DNA from: CAWDMN01 sp963803155
GTDB lineage: Bacteria; Acidobacteriota; Terriglobia; Versatilivoradales; Versatilivoraceae
Reading direction: 5' to 3'
DNA: 64,000 nucleotides
Assembly (NCBI GenBank): GCA_963803155.1
Contig: CAWDMN010000022.1
Span: 1 to 64,000 of the forward strand
A program made the translations under genes and the position numbers. Each line of letters begins with the position of its first letter. Within the stretch, counting starts at the first letter, position 1. The notes beneath the pieces are model-generated. The model saw nothing but the letters and a program-made list of their open reading frames with translations. It was not told the origin of the DNA and searched no databases. Shown here in pieces: positions 1 to 9,371 of the stretch.

Positions 1-2
1 TC

Positions 3-344
3 AGCTTTATCAGAAGCTACCTGCCTGACGCCGAGCCTGAAGTCATCAACAAACTGGCAGAGGAGCTTGACGAAGATATAACCCCTTATGTCTGTACTTT
101 TATCCGCAAAATCATCGAACTCGATCTGGCAAACGGCCTAAGGAATATGATCTGCGTGGCCTCTAAGAGCGCCGAAGAAGAAATGCGATTCAGGCATCTG
201 CTGCGGATACTCGTGTGGGCGAAAAAAACCACCGGAAAATCCTCCGAGCATATCGTCAGCACGATACTGAACGCCGGCACCAGAGACCTGCTATGCCTGA
301 CAGGGCGGCAGCTCCGCCGCCGAACGGCTCTGAGCCGAAAATAA
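3..344 (+). CDS. Hypothetical protein, 3' part only
   Basis: An open frame runs from the first bases of the window to a TAA at 342-344, giving about 113 residues with no stop, so the gene begins before the window. I do not recognise the family. The visible part is charged and helical-looking, with an acidic stretch near the start and a basic, arginine-rich tail (RQLRRR near the end). The stop codon lies inside the left arm of a strong hairpin terminator, which supports this frame as the real 3' end of a gene. The first in-frame ATG is at 147 but the frame is open well before it. Confidence 0.5.
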   Translation, partial: SFIRSYLPDAEPEVINKLAEELDEDITPYVCTFIRKIIELDLANGLRNMICVASKSAEEEMRFRHLLRILVWAKKTTGKSSEHIVSTILNAGTRDLLCLTGRQLRRRTALSRK

Positions 345-387
345 TGGCCTGCAGATCTCCTTGTCAGGGATTTGCAGGCCATTATTT
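338..387 (+). terminator. Rho-independent-type hairpin after the first gene
   Basis: Perfect 15-base inverted repeat: arms 338-352 and 373-387, with a 20-base loop. The right arm ends in ATTATTT, giving a U-rich tail. It overlaps the stop codon of the preceding gene. Confidence 0.7.
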
Positions 388-601
388 ATTACTGTGCCAG
401 CGAGGGCCGCGAAAGATGTCCGGCGGCGTTGTGGAGGATGCCAGGTGCTGTTGGCTGAGACTGTGCCGGTAACAACACCGCACGCGCGGCCAAGGATGGC
501 CGTACACTGAGGGCGGGGAAGAAACATTTTCACCCAATATCTTCGGCGGATCACGCTCAAGTTCGGGTGACTCTAAAGCTCAAGAATCTTCCAATGATTT
601 G

Positions 602-1666
602 ATGCTCACTGGAAAGGCTTTTTATGATGCGAGGGACTTTGACAAAGCCATCGAAATTTTTGGGAGGCTTGTAGATTTGATGCCAGATTCCGCTGCAGCG
701 CATAATAATTTGGGACTGGCCTATCTTGCCATTGGCCGAAACCAGGACGCGACCGAATCTTTCCAGCACGCCACTCAATTGGATCCCGCCAATCCTGCCC
801 CCTGGTCGAATTTGGGGAATGGCTATTTGATGTTACATCGTTTTTCTGAAGCCATCGACGCTTATACTCATGCCATCCAGCTTGAACCCAAAGCTGCCTT
901 GGCTTACTACAACTTGGGGACCCTTTATGCGCAGACGGGCAAATTGGATGAGGCCATTGAAGCGCTTAAAGAATCGGTGCGATTGGATCCAAACAATGCC
1001 AATGCGTTTACCAATCTGGGATCCAGTCTCAGCCAAGTAGGGAGAATTGAAGAAGCTATACAAGCCTACCTGGAGGCCGTTCGCAAGAATCCATCCCATC
1101 CGGGAGCTTATTTCCTGCTGGGGAAGACCCAATATGGCGCGGGTCGGTACCAGGAAGCTGCAGACGCATTGGAAAAACATACCCAATTCGGGATGGTGGA
1201 TGAAGAGGTTTATCGCCTGCGGGGCTTTGCTTATCTTTACCTGCATCGGGGTGAGGCGGCAGCCAGGGACGCCCGGGCATGCTTGAAAATCATTGGCTGG
1301 CGCAATTATTCCTCCCCCTATATGGTCTTCCTTGGCTATTTCGGCTATCGGCTGGCACGGCAAGAGGAGGAAGCTAAGAAACTGCTGGACGAGGCGGTTC
1401 ACGTGCTTGACCCTTCGGCTTGGCCTTTTCCAGTGATTCGCTATTTGCAGCATCAGAGCACAAGTGAGGAAGTCCTTGCCCTAGCTAACAATACCGATGA
1501 GCGCACGGAAGCTCATGGTTATATTGGAATGGATTTGCTTCTTTCCGGTTCCCGTCAAGAAGCCTTGGAGCATTTTCAATGGATAGCAGAGTTCGGCAAC
1601 CGGCATTTTGTTGAATACCATATGTCCCGCGAAGAAATGAAGCGGATGGAAGATCGTTCTGAATAG
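602..1666 (+). CDS. Tetratricopeptide repeat protein
   Basis: About 354 residues with five to six clear TPR units between roughly residues 1 and 190 (repeated NLG.. and AI..Y..A...P motifs), followed by a less repetitive helical C-terminal half. TPR proteins act as protein-binding scaffolds; the partner cannot be told. No signal peptide is visible. I chose the ATG at 602, but there is no convincing Shine-Dalgarno sequence and the frame stays open upstream to 473 without any start codon (a serine-rich stretch just before the ATG). The gene may therefore be N-terminally truncated or joined to lost upstream sequence. Nothing recognisable lies between the terminator at 387 and this gene. Confidence 0.8.
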   Translation: MLTGKAFYDARDFDKAIEIFGRLVDLMPDSAAAHNNLGLAYLAIGRNQDATESFQHATQLDPANPAPWSNLGNGYLMLHRFSEAIDAYTHAIQLEPKAALAYYNLGTLYAQTGKLDEAIEALKESVRLDPNNANAFTNLGSSLSQVGRIEEAIQAYLEAVRKNPSHPGAYFLLGKTQYGAGRYQEAADALEKHTQFGMVDEEVYRLRGFAYLYLHRGEAAARDARACLKIIGWRNYSSPYMVFLGYFGYRLARQEEEAKKLLDEAVHVLDPSAWPFPVIRYLQHQSTSEEVLALANNTDERTEAHGYIGMDLLLSGSRQEALEHFQWIAEFGNRHFVEYHMSREEMKRMEDRSE

Positions 1667-1783
1667 AAGTGAGGTCTTTCCATCGTTCAAACTTCACGTT
1701 CCGGCTAGCTCCGCCGGATAAACCCATATTCAACTGGTTCCTACTTTTTATGCGCAAATGAGGATTCAGGCCAGGAGTCGATC

Positions 1784-3418
1784 TCAATGCTGGCTTGCAA
1801 TTCCAGGGAACAAATAAGCAAAGAGAAATACTTCCGCGCCAACGATGCAAGCGAGCGCGACGCTGTGCCAGAATACAAACCGCAAGATATCGCCCTCTTT
1901 TCCCACCTGATTAGTGGCTGCTGTCCCGATGACAATACTCTGAGCATCAACCATTTTGCCCATCACACCGCCACAACTGTTGGCGGCGCACATGAGGCTG
2001 GGATTCAATCCCAGTTGAGTCGCGGTGATTTTCTGCAGGTTCCCAAACAGGGCATTGGAGGCTGTGTCGCTGCCGGTGAGGAATACTCCCAGCCAACCGA
2101 GCATTGTCCCAAAGAATGGGTACAGAAATCCGGTCGCGGTGAAGGCTAGACCCAGGATGCAATCCAGCCCTGAATAGCGTGAGACAAAACCGAGGCCCAG
2201 GATGCACGGGGTGGTAATTAAGGGGATACGCAGCTGTATAAAAGTATGCCAAAAGAGCTTTCCCAAACGCGCGGGGCCCACCCCGAAGACACAGGCGGAA
2301 AGGAGTAGTGCCGTCATCAAAGCTGTTCCGGTGGCGGCGGCCCAATTGAAATTATAAACCGCTGCTTCCGCAACGGGATGAGCGACCACCGGCGGCGCCT
2401 TAATCACCTGCAGATGCAAAGCGGGGACCGGGATTGGGATTGTCACCCGATTCATCAAGCGATTGACCGAGGGGATTCCCCAAAGAAAAACCATGGCGGT
2501 CAGGAGTAGAAAAGGAGTCCACGCTTTCAATATTTCCAGGCGGGAATAATTGATTTTGGAGACGGGCGCTGCCTGCTCGCGTTCATGCGCAAAGAGCCAG
2601 ATTTGCCGCGGCTTCCAGAAATGGAGAAAAGCGATCAGCACGATCAAGGAGATGCCGCCGCCCACCACGTTGACCAGGTAAGGGCCATAAAAACTGCTGA
2701 TGATTAGCTGTGCTAGAGCAAAAGTACAACCGGCCATTGCCACGGCAGGCAAAACCGCGAAAGTATCCTTCCAATTGCACATGGAACGTACCAGCCATAG
2801 CGGAACAATGACGGAAGTAAACGCCAAAATTTTCCCGGTGATTTGAGTCAGCTGATTCAACGGGAGCCCTGTAACCGCCGACAGGGTGATCATGGGGATC
2901 CCCAGAGAACCAAAAGCCACTGGCGAGGTGTTTGCGATCAAGCAAAGCGCGGCAGCGTAGAATGGGTGAAATCCCAGACCCACCATCAAGGAGGCACAGA
3001 TGGCGATGGGAGTTCCGAATCCGGCTCCCCCTTCGATGATGGCCCCCAGGGAAAAGGCAATCAGCAGCGCTTGCAGACGGCGATCCCGCGAAATTGATCC
3101 CACGGAGTGTTTGATAATTTCAATTTGACCGGTGGCCACGGTCAGGTTGTAAAGCAAGACCCCATTAAAAAAAATCCAGGAAATTGGGAGCCAGCCGAAA
3201 AAGGCCCCATAAATAAAGGAACTCACGGCGAGAGGCCATGGCATGCCGACAAACACGACTGCGACAAAGACTGCGGTCATGGCTGCCGAAAAACCGGCAA
3301 TATGAGCCCGGACTTTCCGGAAGGCGAGCAGGTAGAAAAGCAAAGCGGTGGGGATTGCCGCCATCAAAGTCGAGAGAAGGGCGTGACCAAGCGGGTTGTA
3401 ATTTTGCGTCCAGGGCAT
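1784..3418 (-). CDS. lctP: L-lactate permease (LctP family)
   Basis: A 544-residue polytopic membrane protein that begins MPWTQNYNPLG, the classic LctP N-terminus, and shows the family's long hydrophobic segments and the GAIIEGGAGFGTP region near residue 120-140. LctP transporters import lactate (and often glycolate) with protons across the inner membrane. The open frame extends 50 codons further upstream, but the ATG at 3418 matches the family start and has GGAGAG about 8 bases before it. It is divergent from the threonine dehydrogenase gene, with about 300 bases between them. Length is normal for the family. Confidence 0.93.
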   Translation of the reverse strand: MPWTQNYNPLGHALLSTLMAAIPTALLFYLLAFRKVRAHIAGFSAAMTAVFVAVVFVGMPWPLAVSSFIYGAFFGWLPISWIFFNGVLLYNLTVATGQIEIIKHSVGSISRDRRLQALLIAFSLGAIIEGGAGFGTPIAICASLMVGLGFHPFYAAALCLIANTSPVAFGSLGIPMITLSAVTGLPLNQLTQITGKILAFTSVIVPLWLVRSMCNWKDTFAVLPAVAMAGCTFALAQLIISSFYGPYLVNVVGGGISLIVLIAFLHFWKPRQIWLFAHEREQAAPVSKINYSRLEILKAWTPFLLLTAMVFLWGIPSVNRLMNRVTIPIPVPALHLQVIKAPPVVAHPVAEAAVYNFNWAAATGTALMTALLLSACVFGVGPARLGKLFWHTFIQLRIPLITTPCILGLGFVSRYSGLDCILGLAFTATGFLYPFFGTMLGWLGVFLTGSDTASNALFGNLQKITATQLGLNPSLMCAANSCGGVMGKMVDAQSIVIGTAATNQVGKEGDILRFVFWHSVALACIVGAEVFLFAYLFPGIASQH

Positions 3419-3582
3419 GGGGAGACTCTCCTTGAAATGGGCACAAGGTAGCGCGTAGTCTACCATTTTTTCCCGGCGGTTGCATTCCGTTGTACCGGCG
3501 GGGATGCAGAGACGCTCTGAGCGGAACAACTGCAGAGAATTTGCGCCCCTATTTGATCGCTGAGGCAAAAGCTGGAATTTCC

Positions 3583-3611
3583 TTGTTTCCCCCCTGCCGG
3601 CTCAATACAAT
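3583..3611 (+). promoter_or_regulatory. Predicted sigma70-type promoter for tdh
   Basis: TTGTTT, a 17-base spacer, then TACAAT. Transcription would start near 3618, about 100 bases before the tdh ATG. This is a pattern match only. Confidence 0.4.
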
Positions 3612-3717
3612 AATCATCGACAATCGTAAAGATACTCCGGCACGTCTGGCGCTCGGATTGAGTCCCCGCGGGGGACGGTGAAGCGGCCACGGGCGGCCGG
3701 GTGGAGAGGAATTCTTG

Positions 3718-4755
3718 ATGAAGATGATGAAAGCGTTGGTGAAGAAGAAGGCGGAGCCCGGACTCTGGCTTGAAGAAGTGCCGGTCCCGAAAATTGGGAT
3801 CAGCGATGTGCTGATCAAAATCCACAAAACTTCCATCTGTGGTACGGATGTTCACATTTACAACTGGGATGCCTGGTCGCAAAAAACCATTCCGGTGCCC
3901 ATGACCATCGGACATGAATTTGTGGGAACGGTGGCCGAGGTGGGAAGCATCGTCAAGGGATTCAAGCCGGGAGATCTGGTCAGCGGCGAAGGGCATCTGG
4001 TTTGCGGTTTTTGCCGGAATTGTCTGGCGGGACGGCGGCATCTTTGTCCGAATACCAGCGGGGTCGGAGTCAATCGCGATGGGGCATATGCCGAGTATTT
4101 GTCCATTCCCATGAGCAATGTCTGGTACGCTGACTCCCGTATTCCCGAAGATATCATCTCCTCCTTCGATCCTTTGGGAAATGCGGTTCATACGGCTCTC
4201 TCTTTTGATCTCCTCGGTGAGGACGTCCTGGTCACGGGTTGCGGTCCCATCGGCTGCATGGCGATTGCCGTGGCCAAACATGCGGGCGCCCGTTATGTGG
4301 TGGCCACGGATGTCAACCCTTACCGTTTGGATTTGGCTCGGCGCATGGGCGCCACATTGGCGCTGGATGCCCGGACCGAATCATTGGAGGAAGCTCAGAA
4401 AAAACTAGGCATGAAGGAAGGGTTTGACGTCGGTTTGGAAATGTCCGGCAATCCGGAGGCTTTTCGCGGCATGCTCAAGAATATGTGCCATGGCGGGAAG
4501 ATCGCCATGCTGGGCATACCCGGACAAGATATGTGCATAGATTGGAATCTTGTCATCTTTAACAGCCTGACCATCAAGGGAATTTATGGAAGGGAAATGT
4601 ACGAGACGTGGTACAAGATGACGGTGATGATCCAAAGCGGCTTGGATATTTCCCCCATCATTACTCATCGGTTTCACTACACGGAATTCGAAAAAGGATT
4701 CGAGGTGATGCGTTCCGGCCAGTCCGGGAAAGTGGTCTTGACTTGGTCGGAGTAG
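3718..4755 (+). CDS. tdh: L-threonine 3-dehydrogenase
   Basis: A 345-residue zinc-dependent medium-chain dehydrogenase. It oxidises L-threonine to 2-amino-3-ketobutyrate with NAD+, normally paired with the CoA ligase Kbl, which is not in this window. Diagnostic features are the catalytic-zinc motif [12 protein letters not shown] near residue 40, GHE at about 65, the structural-zinc cysteines [15 protein letters not shown] (about 95-110), the NAD-binding GCGPIG near 175, and [12 protein letters not shown] near 300, which is specific to Tdh among its relatives. A TTG precedes the ATG at 3718; the ATG is preferred because GGAGAGGA lies about 8 bases upstream. Confidence 0.93.
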   Translation: MKMMKALVKKKAEPGLWLEEVPVPKIGISDVLIKIHKTSICGTDVHIYNWDAWSQKTIPVPMTIGHEFVGTVAEVGSIVKGFKPGDLVSGEGHLVCGFCRNCLAGRRHLCPNTSGVGVNRDGAYAEYLSIPMSNVWYADSRIPEDIISSFDPLGNAVHTALSFDLLGEDVLVTGCGPIGCMAIAVAKHAGARYVVATDVNPYRLDLARRMGATLALDARTESLEEAQKKLGMKEGFDVGLEMSGNPEAFRGMLKNMCHGGKIAMLGIPGQDMCIDWNLVIFNSLTIKGIYGREMYETWYKMTVMIQSGLDISPIITHRFHYTEFEKGFEVMRSGQSGKVVLTWSE

Positions 4756-4824
4756 AGGAGTCTTAGGATTATTCAAACTGGCGCCGCTCTTCACGGATTC
4801 AACCTTCCCAAAAAAAGGGAAGAG

Positions 4825-4986
4825 CGGCTCATGCCAGCGTGGCTGGCTCAACAAGAAGATGAAAACAAGGTGGGACGCGCGAATGTGACGAAGTCACCCG
4901 TCGTGCGTCGCGTGGCTAACCTCTCCTGCCGAGCCAGCGTGCACGGAGTGCCCGCTCCACCTTTGCCCAAATTTGATTTTCTAGGG
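4825..4986 (+). repeat. Dispersed repeat R1, copy A
   Basis: About 160 bases between the converging tdh and exporter genes. It is roughly 85% identical by eye to 34396-34560, including the shared core TGACGAAGTCACCC and the end CCCAAATTTGATTTTCT. Related partial copies lie at 33404-33500 (inverted), 34566-34604 and 48685-48721 (inverted). No open frame is evident. Confidence 0.75.
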
Positions 4987-5006
4987 AGATAAACCCTTCT
5001 TTGAAA

Positions 5007-6163
5007 TCAATCCAGCCGTTTGTGGAAACGCAGCACGCTCAGCGTGAGAATGCCACTGCCGAGAATTGCCAATGACAGCAGCTGAGGCCAGAGAATGTTG
5101 AGGCCGATTCCTTTCAGAAAAATACCACGAGTGATTTCCATGAAATACCGGACTGGATTTAGGTAGGTCAGATATTGTACGGCGAGTGGCATGTTTCGGA
5201 TTGGGAAAGCAAATCCGCTCAGCATGAAAGCGGGAAGGAAGTAAAGGAAGGAGGCCATCATGGCCTGTTGTTGGGTGTTGGAGATGGTGGACACAAAAAG
5301 GCCCATGCCGAGAGTGGCCAGCAGAAAAACTATGGCGCAAAACATCAATTCCAGCAGGCTTCCACGCAAGGGGGTGTGAAACACCAGCAGGGCGGCAGTC
5401 ACAATAAAACAGACCTCGAAGATTCCTATGATGGCGAAAGGAAGCATTTTTCCAAGAAGCAGTTCAATGGGCCGGATGGGGGTGACCAACAACTGTTCCA
5501 TGGTTCCGATTTCTTTTTCCCGGACGATACTGAGGGCCGTCAGACTCACCGTGACCAAGGCGATAATATTGACGATGACTCCCGGGACGAAATAGTCGCG
5601 GCTTTTCAGATCTTCGTTAAACCAGACTCGCGACTGCACGGTTAGCCTGGGGATGGGAAGGCCTACGGCGGCGCCAGTCAGCAGGGATTGCCCCACGAGC
5701 ATTTCCCGCTGTCGCTCCGCCAACTTTTGAGAGGAATAGCTCGCCACAATCTTCCCCCCATAATCCGCCAGGATTGAAGCGGTATTCGAATTGGTTCCAT
5801 CCACCAGGATCTGAACGCGGGCCGTTTTTCCTTGTTTGATCTCTTCAGAAAAACCGGGCGGAATTTGAATTACCGTGGATACCGCGCCGTGATCCAACAA
5901 ATCCTGAGCTTCCGAGTCCCGGACTGGAGTGGCAGCCAGCCGGAATCGTCCCGATGATGTAAAGGCGTGGAGCAACTCCCGGCTGGCGGGAGTGTTGTCC
6001 CGGTCCATCCAGGCGAGCGGGCTATTGTCGACATCCAGGTTTACGGCAAAACCAAAAACCAACAGTTGGATCATGGGGGGAAAAAAAGGAGCCTCCGCAT
6101 GCGCGGCTCGCGGAGCGTCTGGATCAATTCTTTTTTTATTATTTCTCGAATTCTTTGCCACAT
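5007..6163 (-). CDS. ABC-2 type exporter permease (YbhR-like), frameshifted near its N-terminus
   Basis: Last gene of the exporter operon. The main frame encodes an ABC-2 permease with one N-terminal helix, a large periplasmic domain and five C-terminal helices; REKEIGTMEQLLVTPIRP and the closing NPVRYFMEI..GIFLKG are hallmarks of YbhR/YbhS/YhhJ proteins. In the main frame the first 25 residues are atypical. In the neighbouring frame an ATG at 6163 (with AGAGGA 6 bases upstream) opens with MWQRIREIIKKELIQTLREP, exactly the family N-terminus, and joins the main frame at PPMIQLLVFGFAV after one base change in a T7C6 tract (6075-6087). I therefore read it as one gene with a single frame change: a real mutation, slippage site or sequencing error. 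Confidence 0.85.
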
Positions 6164-6252
6164 ATTTTATCCTCTAAATAAATCCGATCGACTAGCCAGC
6201 CCTCTCCATTGCCTATGCCCTAACGCCTGACACCTAACGCCTGACACCTTTT

Positions 6253-7389
6253 TTAAGCGATCTTCTGCCTTAACTTCCTCGTCGCGCCCACAAAGACCAG
6301 AGCGGCATAAATCAGCAAAAACAAAACCTCCGCCCAGAGAATTTCAAATCCGATGCCCTTCAGGAAAATCCCTTTTAATATGGTGATGAAATAACGAGCG
6401 GGAACGATGCGGGTTACGATTTGAATCACCAGGGGCATGTTTTCAATGGAATAAACAAATCCGGAAAGTAGAAAAGCTGGGAGAAAAGAGGTGATCATAC
6501 CCAGCTGAAAGGCGACGGCCTGGGTTCGGGAGACGGCGGAGAGCAGGATTCCCCAGCAAAGGGCGCCAAAAAGAAACAGGCAGCAGGTGGCAAAGAGAAA
6601 GAGGGGATTGCCGCGAAGCGGAGCGCCAAACAAAAAAATTCCGATTCCGATGGTCATCACCATATCGATGATTCCCAAAACGAAATAGGCTGATAGTTTC
6701 CCCAAGACTAATTCCGCCGGACGGATGGGAGTGGAGAGGAGTTGTTCCATGGTCCCCATGTCCCATTCCCGCGCGATTGTGAGAGAAGTGAGCAGAGCGG
6801 CAATGATCATCATGATGACGGCGATCAGCCCGGGCACAATATAATTTTTGGATTTCAACTCACTGTTATACCAGACGCGCAAACGGGCATCCACCGGGGG
6901 ATCGACGGTTCGTCCGGCATGACGCAGCATGGCGGCGGTCCGGATTTTCTGAGAATAAAACTGCAAGGCCACGTCCGCGTAACCTCTGGCAATCGAGGCG
7001 GTGTTGGAATCGCTTCCATCCAGAATCAGTTGAATTTCAATCTCTTTTTCCAAAAGCAGGTTTCGCGCAAAATCCCGCGGGATGACCAAAGCCAGTAGAC
7101 AGTTGTTCCGGTCGATTTCCCGTTCAATGGTCTGATAATTGCTCGTTTCACCCAAGATGGTGAAATAGCGGGATCCTTGGAACTGCTGTATCAATTCCCG
7201 GCTTTCCGCGGTCTGGCTCTGATCATAAACCAGCGTGGAGATGCGGTCCACGTCGAGCGTCAAGGCATAGCCAAACAAAAGCAGCATCAGTAGAGGAAGC
7301 CCCAGTGCCATGCCGAGACTGCGCGGATCGCGCAGGATATGCAGGAATTCCTTGTGGGCAATGGCGCGGGTGCGGCGCGGATTGATCAT
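6253..7389 (-). CDS. ABC-2 type exporter permease (YbhS-like)
   Basis: 378 residues, ABC-2 permease. The N-terminus (RAIAHKEFLHILRDPRSL) is the usual amphipathic lead into TM1 and ends with a GYALTLDVD boundary; a periplasmic domain of about 130 residues and five C-terminal membrane helices follow, with REWDMGTMEQLLSTPIRP near residue 210. It pairs with the permease at 5007-6163 to form a heterodimeric channel served by the two ATPases encoded just upstream. Its ATG overlaps the stop of the ATPase gene by four bases (ATGA), which indicates translational coupling. Confidence 0.9.
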   Translation of the reverse strand: MINPRRTRAIAHKEFLHILRDPRSLGMALGLPLLMLLLFGYALTLDVDRISTLVYDQSQTAESRELIQQFQGSRYFTILGETSNYQTIEREIDRNNCLLALVIPRDFARNLLLEKEIEIQLILDGSDSNTASIARGYADVALQFYSQKIRTAAMLRHAGRTVDPPVDARLRVWYNSELKSKNYIVPGLIAVIMMIIAALLTSLTIAREWDMGTMEQLLSTPIRPAELVLGKLSAYFVLGIIDMVMTIGIGIFLFGAPLRGNPLFLFATCCLFLFGALCWGILLSAVSRTQAVAFQLGMITSFLPAFLLSGFVYSIENMPLVIQIVTRIVPARYFITILKGIFLKGIGFEILWAEVLFLLIYAALVFVGATRKLRQKIA

Positions 7390-8327
7390 CCTCTTTTCTC
7401 CTCTTCTTCAATCAAAGCCACAAACACATCCTCCATGGAGGGGGAAATTGGTTCCAGCCGCCGGATTTGAATGTGATGTTGTTCCAGGGTCTTTGTAATC
7501 AAAGGGCGCGTGCTTTCCGCATCTTCCACGGCCACATGCAATCCCGAGCCGAAGACCGCGACTCCCCTCACTTCGGGGAGCCCGCCCAATTGATGCATAC
7601 TCTCCAGGGGATCAGAAGAGTCGAGTTGAAACAGCGTGTAATTGTCGAGCAGGTGATGCAGGCGGTCCGGTTCGTCCAGGGCAATGATTCTTCCCCGATA
7701 CATTAAGGACAAACGGTGGCAGTATTCCGCCTCATCCATGTAGTGAGTCGAAACAAAAATAGTATGACCAGTCGCCGATAATTGGTAAATCAAACTCCAA
7801 AATTCCCGGCGGGCAATCGGATCCACTCCCGAAGTCGGCTCATCCAAGAAAAGAATAGGAGGTTCGTGAAGGATGGCGCAGCCCAGCGCCAGCCGCTGTT
7901 TCCAGCCTCCGGCGAGCAGACGCGTCAGAGTTCCCTTTTTATCCTCGAGGCCGGCCATCTTCAAAGCAAACTGCTTTCTCTCTTCCTTCCTAAGTCCCCT
8001 TACGCCGTACACCCCCGCGAAAAAATCGAGGTTTTGTTCCACGGTCAAATCGTCGTAGAGCGAAAATTTTTGAGACATGTACCCGATATTCTGGCGCAGC
8101 AATTCAGAGTCTTTTCTAACATCCCATCCGCCCACCCAGGCTTCGCCTTCCGTGGGCAGCAACAGGCCGCACAGGATGCGGATAGTGGTGGATTTGCCGG
8201 CGCCGTTCGGACCCAGGAAACCGAAAATTTCGCCTCGCTCTACTTGCAGCGAAATATGGTCGACGGCCACAAAATCGCCGAATCGTTTGACCAGGTTCTT
8301 GATAATCACCGCGGGTTGTTGGTTCAC
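7386..8327 (-). CDS. ABC transporter ATP-binding protein (second half of a split YbhF)
   Basis: 313 residues. Walker A GPNGAGKST near residue 40, Q-loop, degenerate signature LLAGGWKQRLALGCAI where LSGG is expected, Walker B ILFLDEPTSGVDP, and a switch histidine in VSTHYMDEAEYC. The C-terminal extension (EPISPSMEDVFVALI) is typical of drug-export ATPases. In E. coli YbhF two such domains are fused; here they are two genes. The start is a GTG at 8327 with GGAG 7 bases before it. The serine of the LSGG signature is replaced (LLAGG), so this could be the weaker ATPase of the pair. Confidence 0.9.
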   Translation of the reverse strand: MNQQPAVIIKNLVKRFGDFVAVDHISLQVERGEIFGFLGPNGAGKSTTIRILCGLLLPTEGEAWVGGWDVRKDSELLRQNIGYMSQKFSLYDDLTVEQNLDFFAGVYGVRGLRKEERKQFALKMAGLEDKKGTLTRLLAGGWKQRLALGCAILHEPPILFLDEPTSGVDPIARREFWSLIYQLSATGHTIFVSTHYMDEAEYCHRLSLMYRGRIIALDEPDRLHHLLDNYTLFQLDSSDPLESMHQLGGLPEVRGVAVFGSGLHVAVEDAESTRPLITKTLEQHHIQIRRLEPISPSMEDVFVALIEEEEKRG

Positions 8328-8377
8328 TCGATGGCTCCATTCTTGTCAGCTCACACACAAATGAAAGAACCAGGACT

Positions 8378-9325
8378 CTAGGGAATCCCCATCTCCTGTT
8401 TGCGAATTAGGGCGATGAATACATCTTCCAGAGAAGGCTGGATTTCTTTAAACACCACGCCGCCGATCCCCTTGGCTCGCAATTCTTCCGACATTCTTTG
8501 CCGGTTGGTTTGACTTTTGGAAATAAAAAGATGCAAGGCCGACCCGAATGGCTCCAGACTGAGAATGCCTTGGCTCGCTTCCAATGCAGTCTGGACCGCC
8601 TTGGTATCTGAGCAGGTAATCTCGTAACAAGGGTCCTCCATCCGGCTCCGCAGGTTTTCCGGAGTGTCGCACCGGATGAGTTTTCCTTTGTGCAACAGTC
8701 CGACGCGGTTGCACCGTTCCGCCTCGTCGAGATATGCGGTTGTGATAAAAACAGTCAGACCATCCTTGACTAATTGATAAAGAATTGCCCAGAAATCCCG
8801 CCGGGAGACCGGATCCACTCCATTGGTGGGTTCATCCAGAAACAAGATCTGGGGATGATGCAACAGCGTGCACATCAGGGCCAACTTTTGTTTCATTCCG
8901 CCGGAAAGCTGGCCGGCGGGGCGCTTTCGAAAGGGTTCCATCCGGGTCATCTGGAGCAGTTCTTCCGTCAGAGCGTCCCGCTCGGTTTTGGAGATGCCAA
9001 ACAGATCGGCATAGAAATTCATGTTCTCCTCAACCGTCAAGTTGGGATAAAGCGCAAACCGCTGGGCCATGTAGCCGATTTGGTCTTTGACTAAATCATG
9101 CTGAGTGACGACATCCAACCCTGCGATGGAGGCTTTGCCTTCGGTGATATACACCAGACCGCAAAGCAACCTCAGCGTGGTGGTTTTGCCGGCTCCATCG
9201 GGCCCCACCAAACCGAAAATTTCTCCCCGGCGGATTTCCAGATCGAGATGGTCGACCGCCGTCAATTTTCCGAATTTCCGGGTCAAGCCTTGGGCTTGAA
9301 TGATAAATTCGCTGATTTGACTCAT
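8378..9325 (-). CDS. ABC transporter ATP-binding protein (first half of a split YbhF)
   Basis: About 315 residues with canonical motifs: Walker A GPDGAGKTT, signature LSGGMKQKLAL, Walker B ILFLDEPTNGVDP and the C-terminal QPSLEDVFIALI tail of exporter ATPases. The expected switch histidine is replaced: the usual STHYMDEAE reads ITTAYLDEAE, so hydrolysis may rely on the partner site. A GTG at 9349 lies eight codons upstream, but the ATG at 9325 fits the family start better. It lies just after the GxxExxY cassette, whose right-hand inverted repeat overlaps its upstream region. Confidence 0.9.
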   Translation of the reverse strand: MSQISEFIIQAQGLTRKFGKLTAVDHLDLEIRRGEIFGLVGPDGAGKTTTLRLLCGLVYITEGKASIAGLDVVTQHDLVKDQIGYMAQRFALYPNLTVEENMNFYADLFGISKTERDALTEELLQMTRMEPFRKRPAGQLSGGMKQKLALMCTLLHHPQILFLDEPTNGVDPVSRRDFWAILYQLVKDGLTVFITTAYLDEAERCNRVGLLHKGKLIRCDTPENLRSRMEDPCYEITCSDTKAVQTALEASQGILSLEPFGSALHLFISKSQTNRQRMSEELRAKGIGGVVFKEIQPSLEDVFIALIRKQEMGIP

Positions 9326-9334
9326 TTTTTTTCT

Positions 9335-9363
9335 GCCACTAAAAAACACGAAAAGGCACTAAA
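9335..9363. repeat. Inverted repeat flanking the GxxExxY gene (copy 1)
   Basis: 29 bases whose reverse complement begins TTTAGTGCCTTTTCGTG. It matches 9808-9838 in opposite orientation at about 24 of 28 positions with one gap. Together the two bracket the GxxExxY gene. Confidence 0.65.
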
Positions 9364-9371
9364 TTGATTGT

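Noticed and set aside
3460..4281. 273-codon minus-strand frame
   Set aside because: Antisense to the well-supported tdh gene, with no recognisable protein.
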